Source: an uncultured Oscillospiraceae bacterium (GTDB lineage Bacteria > Bacillota > Clostridia > Oscillospirales > Oscillospiraceae). From it: 16,209 bases of DNA. Below are positions 6,365 to 11,491 of the stretch, piece after piece; the stretch's first letter is position 1, and every line of letters starts with the position of its first letter. The DNA is taken from contig CAJTOM010000008.1 of NCBI GenBank assembly GCA_910577915.1, forward strand, positions 37,314-53,522, in the 5' to 3' direction. Below the pieces are notes generated by a model. The model was not told the DNA's origin and made no database searches. It was given only the letters and a program-made list of their open reading frames with translations. The translations under genes and the position numbers were made by a program.

Positions 6365-6940
6365 ATGAATCAACAGAGATTTTTTGCCAACGGTATTCCG
6401 CAGGTGCTGGAGCGGCGGCCCGAGATCGCCGGCAAGCTGCTGACCCTGGAACAGGTGGAGACCATCGCTGAGCACAACGACCGGGCGATTATCCCGGTCT
6501 CTGGGGACTGCCTGGAGGGCGCGCAGGTGCTGGACGGCGGCTGGGTGGCCGTGGACTTCACCCGCTTCCCCGCCCCGCCGAGGTACAAGAGCAGGGGCGG
6601 AGACGGCAGCGAGGACCTGTGCCTATGCTATGCCGTCTTCCCCGGCCAGCGAACCCCCGTTGTTATGTGCAAGGCATACGCTGGCGTATGGGGGCCGTGG
6701 CAGATGGTGGGCACCCGCTATGACCTGTCGCACCCGTACAACTGCGGTATGGAAGCCAAGAGAATTTTGGGCGTGCTGTTCGCCTCCTGGGATGCAGCTG
6801 GGCAGCTCCTGTGGGAGCGGGACCCGGACAGCTTCCCGGAGCAGCTGGGGACCATGCCCACAATTCGGGGCGGGGAACTCATGCCGCTGCGTACCGGCGC
6901 CGCTCGATCTGATAAGCCGGGAGACAGGGGCGGTGATTGA
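6365..6940 (+). CDS. S24/LexA-fold-like protein with Cys at the nucleophile position
   Basis: 191 aa, conserved in appearance but not of known function. Residues 42-64 (IIPVSGDCLEGAQVLDGGWV and following) follow the S24 peptidase pattern (vsGdSM...dGd-vlVD) except that Cys49 replaces the catalytic Ser. Lys103 (VVMCKAYAG) sits about where the catalytic Lys would be, and KRILGVLFASW resembles the closing strand of the fold. There is no N-terminal HTH; the repressor of this element is a separate protein lacking such a domain. The ATG follows a weak ribosome site that can be masked by a hairpin. The stop is directly followed by the TTG start of the primase gene. The S24 link is inference from pattern only. 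Confidence 0.7.
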   Translation: MNQQRFFANGIPQVLERRPEIAGKLLTLEQVETIAEHNDRAIIPVSGDCLEGAQVLDGGWVAVDFTRFPAPPRYKSRGGDGSEDLCLCYAVFPGQRTPVVMCKAYAGVWGPWQMVGTRYDLSHPYNCGMEAKRILGVLFASWDAAGQLLWERDPDSFPEQLGTMPTIRGGELMPLRTGAARSDKPGDRGGD

Positions 6941-8785
6941 TTGACCATACAAGAGATACTGTCCCGCCTGGAGGGCGTGAAGGGCGGAGACGGCCAGTGG
7001 ACTGCCTGCTGCCCGAACCACGGCGACGCGCACCAGAGCCTTTCTGTCAGCATCGGCAATGACGGGCGGGTGCTGATAAAGTGCCACGCTGGATGTACCA
7101 CGGAGAACATCGTGTGGGCAATGGGCCTCCAGATGAAGGACCTGTTCACCACCCCGAGGGCAGGGGACAAGCCGGACATCGCGGCGATATACACCTACCC
7201 CAGCGGAGCCCAGAAGCTCAGGCGGGCGGACAAGTCCTTTCTGTGGCGGCGTCCGGACGGCAAGGGCGGCTGGATATGGAACCGGAAGGGCGTACCCCAT
7301 GAGCTTTACATAGCCGGTAAGCTGGGCGGCATTGTGTACGTCTGCGAGGGGGAAAAGGACGCCGATAACTTCCACGCTCAGATCGGCGGCTGCGCCGTCA
7401 GCGGCGCGGACGGGGCCGGGCCGGGGAAGTGGCGGAAGGAGTACACCGAGCAGCTGCGGGGCCTTCCCGTTTGTATTCTGGGCGACAATGACGATGTGGG
7501 CCGGGCCTATGCCCAGGAGACCGCCGCCGCCCTGTACGGTACGGCGAAGTCCGTCCGGCTGCTGGACCTGTCCAAAGTCTGGCCGGACATCCCGGAGCAT
7601 GGGGACGTGTCGGACCTGATCGAGGCGATGGGCGCAGCGGGGGCGGCGCAGAAAATTGCGCTGCTGGCGAAAGAGACCCCGAAGTGGACCCCCGGCAGCG
7701 AAGTGAAGCGGCTGGAGGTCATTTCCGCGCCCGACCTGCAAAAGGCGAAGCTGCCGCCGGTCCGCTTCCTGGTGGAGGGGATGCTGCCGGACGGGACGAG
7801 CCTGCTGACCGCAGCCTCCAAGACCGGCAAGAGCTGGATGGTGCTGGACCTGAGCCTCTGCATCGCCGCCGGCGGGCAGTTCTTGGGCCGCAGCACCAAC
7901 CAGGCGGGTACACTATACTTGGCCCTGGAAGACAGCCTGCACCGCCTTCAGGACCGCATGAACAAGATACTTGGCGGGAACCCCGCCCCGGCCCAGTTCT
8001 ATTTCTCCACAGAGGCCCCCAAGCTGGACGGCGGCCTGCTGGACACCCTGTCGGACCACCTGGCAAAGCACCCGGATACGAAGCTCATTATTATCGACAC
8101 CCTCCAGAAGGTCCGGGGGCAGGCCCTCCCCCGTGAATCCGGCTACGCCCAGGACTACCGGGAGATGGAGACCATCAAGGCGTTTATGGACAGGCGGGGC
8201 GTGTCGGTGCTGTTCGTCCACCACAACCGGAAGATGAAGGACGATGACGACCCGTTCAACATGATAAGCGGCACCAACGGGATCATGGGCGCGGCGGACA
8301 CCATCTGGACCATCACAAAGGCCAAACGCGCCGATGAGGAGGCGACGCTGCACATCACGGGGCGGGACCTGCCCCAGAGCGACACGGTGATCCGGTTCGA
8401 CAAGGAGAGCTGGACGTGGCAGTCAATGGGCGCGGCGGACTGGCTGGCAGCGCAGCGGGCCCGGCTGGCCTACGACGGCAGCCCCATTGTCAAGACCATC
8501 AAGAAGCTGCTGGAGCAGTCCCCCGGCCGCCGCTGGGACGGTACGGCAAAGGACCTTATGGAGGCCGGGAAGTACATCGCCAGGACCTATCTGGCCGTCA
8601 ACACAACCAAGCTGGGCCATGAGATCAAGGCCCTGGAGAAGTCCCTGTTCGACTACGACGGGATTGTACACGCGGCAACAAAAACGGGTGGGAACGGTGG
8701 CAGTAAGCACAGTTTCTATTACCAGGACCTGGGCGCTTTAGGCGCGAAAATCCTTGGCGGGGATGGAGGCGTCTATGGGCGGTAA
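6941..8785 (+). CDS. Primase-helicase replication protein (zinc finger, TOPRIM, RepA-like ATPase)
   Basis: 614 aa, the likely replication initiator of the element. Domains in order: a CHC2-type zinc finger (Cys23/Cys24, His27, Cys48, Cys52); a TOPRIM domain with Glu136 in CEGEKD and the acidic GDNDD at 181-185; a RecA/DnaB-like ATPase with Walker A AASKTGKS (291-298), Walker B LIIID (382-386) and VLFVHHNRK (423-430); and a C-terminal helical/winged-helix region from about 510. It matches bifunctional primase-helicases of phages and satellites. The start is TTG, placed directly after the previous TGA, with AGGGGCGG upstream. It overlaps the next gene by 11 nt, indicating translational coupling. 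Confidence 0.92.
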   Translation: MTIQEILSRLEGVKGGDGQWTACCPNHGDAHQSLSVSIGNDGRVLIKCHAGCTTENIVWAMGLQMKDLFTTPRAGDKPDIAAIYTYPSGAQKLRRADKSFLWRRPDGKGGWIWNRKGVPHELYIAGKLGGIVYVCEGEKDADNFHAQIGGCAVSGADGAGPGKWRKEYTEQLRGLPVCILGDNDDVGRAYAQETAAALYGTAKSVRLLDLSKVWPDIPEHGDVSDLIEAMGAAGAAQKIALLAKETPKWTPGSEVKRLEVISAPDLQKAKLPPVRFLVEGMLPDGTSLLTAASKTGKSWMVLDLSLCIAAGGQFLGRSTNQAGTLYLALEDSLHRLQDRMNKILGGNPAPAQFYFSTEAPKLDGGLLDTLSDHLAKHPDTKLIIIDTLQKVRGQALPRESGYAQDYREMETIKAFMDRRGVSVLFVHHNRKMKDDDDPFNMISGTNGIMGAADTIWTITKAKRADEEATLHITGRDLPQSDTVIRFDKESWTWQSMGAADWLAAQRARLAYDGSPIVKTIKKLLEQSPGRRWDGTAKDLMEAGKYIARTYLAVNTTKLGHEIKALEKSLFDYDGIVHAATKTGGNGGSKHSFYYQDLGALGAKILGGDGGVYGR

Positions 8786-9155
8786 ATCATCCCAGCGGAA
8801 GGGCCGCGCCGCCGAGCTGGAGCTTGTCCGTATCCTTCAGGGCCACGGCTACCCGGTGGAGCCTGGACGGGCACAGAGCTATGGGGAGGAACCGGACTTG
8901 TCCGGCCTCCCCGGTATCCACATTGAGGTTAAGCGCCGGGAGAACGTCAACCTATCGGCAGCACTGGTACAGGCCCGGAGGGACGCTGACCGGTTCGGCG
9001 GCTTGCCTGCTGTGTTTCACCGGCGTAACCGTGAGGGCTGGCGGGTGACAATGGAGCTGCCGGACTGGCTGGAGATGTACCGTAGTTACCACCCCGCCGA
9101 ACAGCGGCAAGGTGTGGAAAATGCGCAAAAATGCGCACATAAAAAAGGGCCTTGA
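8775..9155 (+). CDS. PDDEXK nuclease, Holliday-junction-resolvase-like
   Basis: 126 aa. Motif order fits the PDDEXK superfamily: RKGRAAELEL with a conserved Glu (14 or 16), PD (Asp41), IEVK (Glu51, Lys53) and a downstream Gln (66, ALVQARRDAD). Hjc-type resolvases and related phage nucleases share this order. Beside a primase-helicase it could process replication intermediates or recombination junctions. ATG at 8775 has GGAGG 5 nt upstream; TTG or ATG codons further up are less well placed. The C-terminal tail beyond about 105 is charged and low-complexity. The exact subfamily (Hjc versus VRR-NUC) is not settled. Confidence 0.82.
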   Translation: MGGKSSQRKGRAAELELVRILQGHGYPVEPGRAQSYGEEPDLSGLPGIHIEVKRRENVNLSAALVQARRDADRFGGLPAVFHRRNREGWRVTMELPDWLEMYRSYHPAEQRQGVENAQKCAHKKGP

Positions 9156-9175
9156 TCCGACATTTCGGAGGCCCT
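9141..9175 (-). terminator. Terminator of the toxin-antitoxin operon, inside the nuclease 3' end
   Basis: Stem GGCCCT/AGGGCC (9175-9170 with 9151-9146) with an inner CCGA/TCGG stem, followed on the minus strand by a run of six T (9146-9141). It lies 107 nt past the toxin stop codon and overlaps the last codons of the opposing nuclease gene. Confidence 0.6.
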
Positions 9176-9242
9176 AAAAGGCGGGAACCTGAGAAAACTT
9201 GAAATTCGGCGGCACGTCCGTGTCGATATACCCGCAGGGAGA

Positions 9243-9282
9243 ACAGAGGGCCGGGAGCATGATTGCCCCGGCCCTTCTCTGT
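9243..9282. terminator. Hairpin between convergent nuclease and toxin genes
   Basis: GGGCCGGG (9248-9255) pairs with CCCGGCCC (9267-9274), and outer ACAGA/TCTGT extends it across a small bulge. It reaches the toxin stop codon. T-richness after it is poor, so termination of the rightward operon here is only possible. Confidence 0.4.
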
Positions 9283-9533
9283 CAGTATCGGTTGTAAATC
9301 TGGCCCCGGTTCCCTGCGTCTACCACGCATACCACAAGCTGCCCATTGTCCACGGTGTAGAGGACACGATAAGGGCCTACCCGGAGCCGGAACAAATCAT
9401 CATGCCCCTGGAGCCGCTTAATATCGCCGCTGTCTGGCAGCCGCTCGATAGCGTCCACGATGCGCCGCCGCTCATTCACCGGGAGCCCGTCAATAAATTT
9501 TTTAGCAGGCTTTTTGATGATGAAGCGATACAC
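9282..9533 (-). CDS. RelE/ParE-family toxin
   Basis: 83 aa of the RelE/mRNA-interferase fold: a basic N-terminal helix (IIKKPAKKFIDGLP), GDIKRLQGHDDLFRLRVGPYR and the terminal VVDAGNRGQIYNRY, all typical of Firmicutes RelE/YafQ-like toxins. RelE toxins cut mRNA on the ribosome. I choose GTG at 9533, which overlaps the antitoxin TAG by one base and has GGGGG 8 nt upstream. It gives the usual N-terminus; an ATG 5 codons earlier is possible. Translational coupling to the antitoxin is clear. It stabilises the element or acts in phage defence; which is not shown. Confidence 0.9.
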   Translation of the reverse strand: MYRFIIKKPAKKFIDGLPVNERRRIVDAIERLPDSGDIKRLQGHDDLFRLRVGPYRVLYTVDNGQLVVCVVDAGNRGQIYNRY

Positions 9534-9742
9534 TACGCAAGCCCCCATTCTCGCTTGCAATCCTCCAGGGTGAAAGCCTCGTCCTTTTCGGGGTCATTCC
9601 GGTAACGCTCATACAGCTGCTGACAAAATGCGTCATCTGCATCCTCATCGGCGGTAAGGCCCTGGATATAGGCCAGCACATAGCCGATCTTGTATTCTGG
9701 GATATTCTCCAGCAATGCAATGACCTTTTCCCGGTTACTCAT
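9533..9742 (-). CDS. RelB-like antitoxin
   Basis: 69 aa, directly before and overlapping the toxin. It is acidic (ADEDADDAF, NDPEKDEAF) with a C-terminal CKREWGLA that would wrap the toxin. The N-terminus (REKVIALLENIPEYKIGYVLAYIQGL) is helical and may dimerise. ATG 9742 has GGGAGGTG 8 nt upstream and overlaps the end of the preceding RHH gene by 8 nt. Its sequence shows no obvious DNA-binding motif, so the RHH protein upstream may do the operon regulation. Confidence 0.85.
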   Translation of the reverse strand: MSNREKVIALLENIPEYKIGYVLAYIQGLTADEDADDAFCQQLYERYRNDPEKDEAFTLEDCKREWGLA

Positions 9743-9980
9743 TCGGCACACCTCCCTCATTACCCTCTCTCCGGCCCTCAGAGGGGCCTAGGACGCCGCT
9801 GTCCCGCTCCATGGCCTCCCGTATTGCCCGGTTGATAAAGCCGTTTACGGACTCGTTGTGGGCCTCTGCATGGGCCTGTACGCGGTCATACTGATCATGT
9901 TCCATTCTAACCCTTGCGACAGCGAACTTCTCCATATATGCTTTTTGCGCCCGCTTCTGCGCAGCTGTTTTTTCGGCCAT
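9735..9980 (-). CDS. Ribbon-helix-helix (Arc/MetJ-type) DNA-binding protein
   Basis: 81 aa: a basic N-terminus (AAQKRAQKAYMEKF), a beta-strand VARVRM, and two helices with HNESVNGFINRAIREAMERD, the RHH pattern with the usual SVN-GFI-RAI turn. The tail is Gly/Glu-rich. ATG 9980 follows AGGAAGGAG. It is first gene of the leftward unit with the RelBE pair, and divergent from the RNA/small-gene unit. Three CTAG-centred repeats in the intergenic region are its likely operators. It could also be a copy-control or partition-type regulator. Confidence 0.8.
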   Translation of the reverse strand: MAEKTAAQKRAQKAYMEKFAVARVRMEHDQYDRVQAHAEAHNESVNGFINRAIREAMERDSGVLGPSEGRREGNEGGVPNE

Positions 9981-10039
9981 GCTCTTCTCCTTCCTGGGGA
10001 GGCCTGGAATATTGGGCATTCTTCTCCACCTTTACCACA

Positions 10040-10145
10040 ATTATACCACGCCGATCTATCTATGTCTAGACACAACATCAACAAATCTATGCCTAGATAT
10101 TTGGCGATAATGCCAATTGATAACTAGGCCTAGATATGCTATAAT
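10040..10145. promoter_or_regulatory. Divergent promoters with three CTAG repeats
   Basis: Leftward promoter: TAGACA (10068-10063), 17 nt, TATAAT (10045-10040). Rightward promoter: TTGATA (10117-10122), 17 nt, TATAAT (10140-10145). Three 15-bp repeats of form AWCTAKGYCTAGAYA lie at 10058-10072, 10085-10099 and 10122-10136, each pair matching at about 13 of 15. The first covers the leftward -35 and contains the perfect palindrome TGTCTAGACA; the third fills the rightward spacer and contains CTAGGCCTAG. They are well placed for repression of both units by one regulator. Confidence 0.75.
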
Positions 10146-10156
10146 TCATATTGTCA

Positions 10157-10270
10157 GTAAGGAACGGAAGAGCCGCCGAAAGCACGGCCCGCAAGGGAGA
10201 AACGATGTAGGCGCGAAGATCGGCAAGGGGGCTGCGAGCCGCAAACTACCGAAGCTCTTCTGAACCTTAC
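10157..10270 (+). ncRNA. Unidentified structured RNA or 5' leader (about 114 nt)
   Basis: The predicted transcription start (about 10152) falls just before a long closing helix: GTAAGG/CCTTAC (10157-10162 with 10265-10270), a 2x2 A/A internal loop, then CGGAAGAGC/GCTCTTCTG (10165-10173 with 10254-10262, one G-U). The 80-nt interior offers CCC-GCAA-GGG (10188-10197), CGCC/GGCG (10174-10177 with 10210-10213), GGCT-GCG-AGCC (10230-10240) and a possible GTAG/CTAC long-range pairing (10207-10210 with 10246-10249), separated by A-rich joints. No open reading frame is apparent. It ends 24 nt before the ATG of the next gene. It matches no riboswitch or ribozyme I can name. Confidence 0.6.
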
Positions 10271-10294
10271 ACAAAACGAAAAGGAGCAGTTACA

Positions 10295-10573
10295 ATGAGC
10301 ACCACTGAACTGAACAGCACCGCAAAGGACCTTATCAGCGTCCGGGCCATGATCGAGGAGCTTCAGGCGGAGGCAGAGACCTTGACCGACAAGCTCAAGG
10401 CCGCTATGGTGGACCAGGGCACGGAAGTCCTCCAGGGGGACGGCTGGAAAGCCACGTGGAAGAACGTCAGCAGCACCCGCTTTGACAGCAAGGCTTTCAA
10501 GGCCGACCACGCCGACCTCTACAGCGCCTACAGCAAAGCCACCGTCAGCACCCGTTTCATTCTCAGCGTATGA
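10295..10573 (+). CDS. Small phage-type protein (92 aa), function unknown
   Basis: It begins with a coiled-coil-like helix (DLISVRAMIEELQAEAETL, then DKLKAAMVDQG) followed by a beta-rich part (GWKATWKNVSSTRFDSKAFK) and STRFILSV. The helix plus WK-V-S-R-D-K-F pattern is shared by small proteins of Firmicutes phages and elements, often near recombination nucleases; their role is not known to me. The ribosome site AAGGAG is 8 nt before the ATG. It is expressed from the promoter at 10117-10145 through the structured leader. Confidence 0.75.
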   Translation: MSTTELNSTAKDLISVRAMIEELQAEAETLTDKLKAAMVDQGTEVLQGDGWKATWKNVSSTRFDSKAFKADHADLYSAYSKATVSTRFILSV

Positions 10574-10577
10574 GAAG

Positions 10578-10665
10578 GGCCCCTATCCCAACCGCCGACC
10601 AAAGCAAAGGGATAGGAGCCGCACACCAACCATCGGAGGCCGGTAGCCCTATTATACCGGTCTCC
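10578..10665 (+). other. Two tandem hairpins between small genes
   Basis: First: 10578-10589 with 10609-10620, 11 of 12 bases paired, 19-nt loop. Second: GGAGGCCGGT (10635-10644) with ACCGGTCTCC (10656-10665), ten pairs with one G-U. No T-run follows either, so they are not standard terminators. They may set the ratio of the two genes or be part of a small RNA. Confidence 0.5.
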
Positions 10666-10694
10666 CCCCTGAAAATCAAGAAGGAGTTTCACCA

Positions 10695-10856
10695 ATGAGA
10701 CGAAGGAAGTGTAAGACCATCTGGGCCTATCTGGACGGCAGGAAGCTGGTAGACGTGGTACAGGCTGCGCTCGACAATCACATGCTGGTAGTCGATATGA
10801 AAGCCCTGTTGGTCCGGGAGAACCCCGGTCATGCGGTCACGTTTAAGGTGGAATAG
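10695..10856 (+). CDS. Small 53-aa protein, function unknown
   Basis: Starts MRRRKCKTIWAYLDG, then KLVDVVQAALDNHMLVVDMK, and ends TFKVE. Ribosome site AAGGAG is 8 nt before the ATG. It is basic at the N-terminus with one predicted helix; I do not recognise the family. It is the last gene of the element before attR and is followed by a terminator. Confidence 0.65.
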   Translation: MRRRKCKTIWAYLDGRKLVDVVQAALDNHMLVVDMKALLVRENPGHAVTFKVE

Positions 10857-10862
10857 GCGCAG

Positions 10863-10899
10863 AAGGGCCGGGGATACCCTCCCCGGCCCTTCCCTTTTC
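10863..10899 (+). terminator. Terminator of the small-gene unit
   Basis: AAGGGCCGGGG (10863-10873) pairs with CCCCGGCCCTT (10881-10891), followed by CCCTTTT. An 11-bp GC-rich stem 6 nt after the stop codon of the 53-aa gene. Confidence 0.75.
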
Positions 10900-10921
10900 T
10901 GACCCTTATTTTGACCCTTTA
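10900..10921. repeat. Probable integrase arm-type sites, right
   Basis: Two ACCCTT repeats 12 bp apart (ACCC at 10902 and 10914), 19 of 22 positions identical to 3696-3717. They lie 106 bp inside attR. The interval 10922-11026 shows nothing else I can name. Confidence 0.55.
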
Positions 10922-11026
10922 GTCAGTGTACACCGCTGCACGACCTTATACACCAAAACCGGGAAAGCCTTGCGGCGTAGGGACTACCCGCACAGCTGCG
11001 TATATTGATTTGCATGCTTCCGATAA

Positions 11027-11050
11027 TTCAAATCCCTCCTTCCGCGCCAA
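11027..11050 (+). repeat. attR core (24-bp direct repeat, right copy)
   Basis: Exact copy of 3615-3638: the 3' end of tRNA-Ser(GCU) including CCA, with no tRNA body before it. It marks the right end of the element. Confidence 0.95.
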
Positions 11051-11057
11051 GATACGC

Positions 11058-11090
11058 TGACAGGCCGCCGCTGGCGGCCTGTCATTTTTT
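11058..11090 (+). terminator. Stranded ancestral terminator of the tRNA-Ser operon
   Basis: TGACAGGCCGCC (11058-11069), loop GCT, GGCGGCCTGTCA (11073-11084), then six T. It lies 7 bp outside attR, where it would have followed tRNA-Ser(GCU) before the element inserted. Confidence 0.85.
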
Positions 11091-11115
11091 GCATGAATAA
11101 ATGCGCAGATCATAA

Positions 11116-11179
11116 GCCGCAGTGTGTTTGCACTGTGGCACAGCCTGTTATATAAACAGGCTCTAGTGCGAATAAGCAC
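11116..11179. other. Three consecutive hairpins, no gene
   Basis: GCCGCAGTG/CACTGTGGC (11116-11124 with 11131-11139, one G-U), AGCCTGTT/AACAGGCT (11142-11149 with 11155-11162) and GTGC/GCAC (11166-11169 with 11176-11179). No promoter or T-run is obvious. Could be a small RNA or degraded mobile DNA. Confidence 0.35.
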
Positions 11180-11199
11180 AAATATTTTGTCATATAGCA

Positions 11200-11245
11200 A
11201 AACGGGGCCGTTTTTCGATAAAAAGCTCGAAAACCGCCCCCGTTT
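11200..11245 (-). terminator. Terminator of tRNA-Pro, possibly bidirectional
   Basis: A 19-position stem with two mismatches (11200-11218 with 11227-11245). On the minus strand it ends in CCCCGTTTT, 5 nt past the tRNA 3' end. Confidence 0.75.
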
Positions 11246-11250
11246 CATTT

Positions 11251-11326
11251 TGGTCCGAGTAGTGCGACTCGAACGCACGATCTCCACATCCCAAATGTGG
11301 CGCGGTACCAGCTCCGCTATACCCGG
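11251..11326 (-). tRNA. tRNA-Pro(UGG)
   Basis: Minus strand, 76 nt with encoded CCA. Acceptor CCGGGTA pairs with TACTCGG; D-stem GCGG/CCGC; anticodon stem CCACA/TGTGG with loop TTTGGGA, anticodon TGG; T-stem GTGCG/CGCAC with TTCGAGT. Confidence 0.97.
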
Positions 11327-11386
11327 AAATTCATTGCCCTGTATCATACCACAGCAGCCCCGCAAAAGCAAGCCCTCTGTTCTCCT

Positions 11387-11415
11387 ATTATACACATTTT
11401 TTCCCCGCCTGTCAA
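11387..11415 (-). promoter_or_regulatory. Perfect sigma-A promoter of tRNA-Pro
   Basis: Minus strand: TTGACA (11415-11410), 17 nt, TATAAT (11392-11387). Both boxes match consensus exactly. Confidence 0.9.
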
Positions 11416-11432
11416 ATGTTCAAAGATTCTTG

Positions 11433-11461
11433 ATGACATTTCCTCTCCGAAGGAGTACAAT
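11433..11461 (+). promoter_or_regulatory. Probable promoter of the rhomboid-like gene
   Basis: ATGACA (11433-11438), 17 nt, TACAAT (11456-11461). Each box is 5/6 to consensus. It is divergent from the tRNA-Pro promoter, leaving a leader of about 25 nt before the TTG start. Confidence 0.6.
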
Positions 11462-11491
11462 GTACCCATCACACGACGGGAGGAATTTCCT

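Larger units (their letters stand above)
3615..11050. mobile_element. 7.4-kb integrative element in tRNA-Ser(GCU), phage-satellite-like
   Basis: Bounded by an exact 24-bp direct repeat (3615-3638 and 11027-11050) taken from the 3' end of tRNA-Ser(GCU). Order inside: integrase (-), repressor (-), operator region, 51-aa protein, excisionase-like HTH, S24-like protein, primase-helicase and resolvase-like nuclease (all +), then the RHH/RelB/RelE operon (-) and a structured RNA with two small genes (+). It has modules for integration, control, replication and maintenance, but no capsid, terminase, portal, relaxase or transfer gene. The order int, divergent repressor, xis, primase-replicase is that of Gram-positive phage-inducible islands. 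A small integrative plasmid or a deleted prophage remain possible. The presence of the element is nearly certain; the class is inference. Confidence 0.92.

Noticed and set aside
6623..7741. 372-aa minus-strand frame
   Set aside because: It is antisense to the S24-like and primase genes, with low-complexity text and no start signals.
9120..9140. ATGCGCAAAA/ATGCGCACAT tandem repeat
   Set aside because: Two imperfect copies inside the nuclease tail; too short and coding to be called an iteron or CRISPR unit.
10157..10270. Hammerhead, twister or HDV-like ribozyme
   Set aside because: I looked for the hammerhead CTGANGA and GAAA core, twister loop motifs and an HDV-type double pseudoknot and could not place them; the RNA is left unclassified.
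11297..11491. ATG start of the rhomboid-like gene upstream
   Set aside because: It would begin inside tRNA-Pro and run through its promoter. TTG 11492 has a proper ribosome site.
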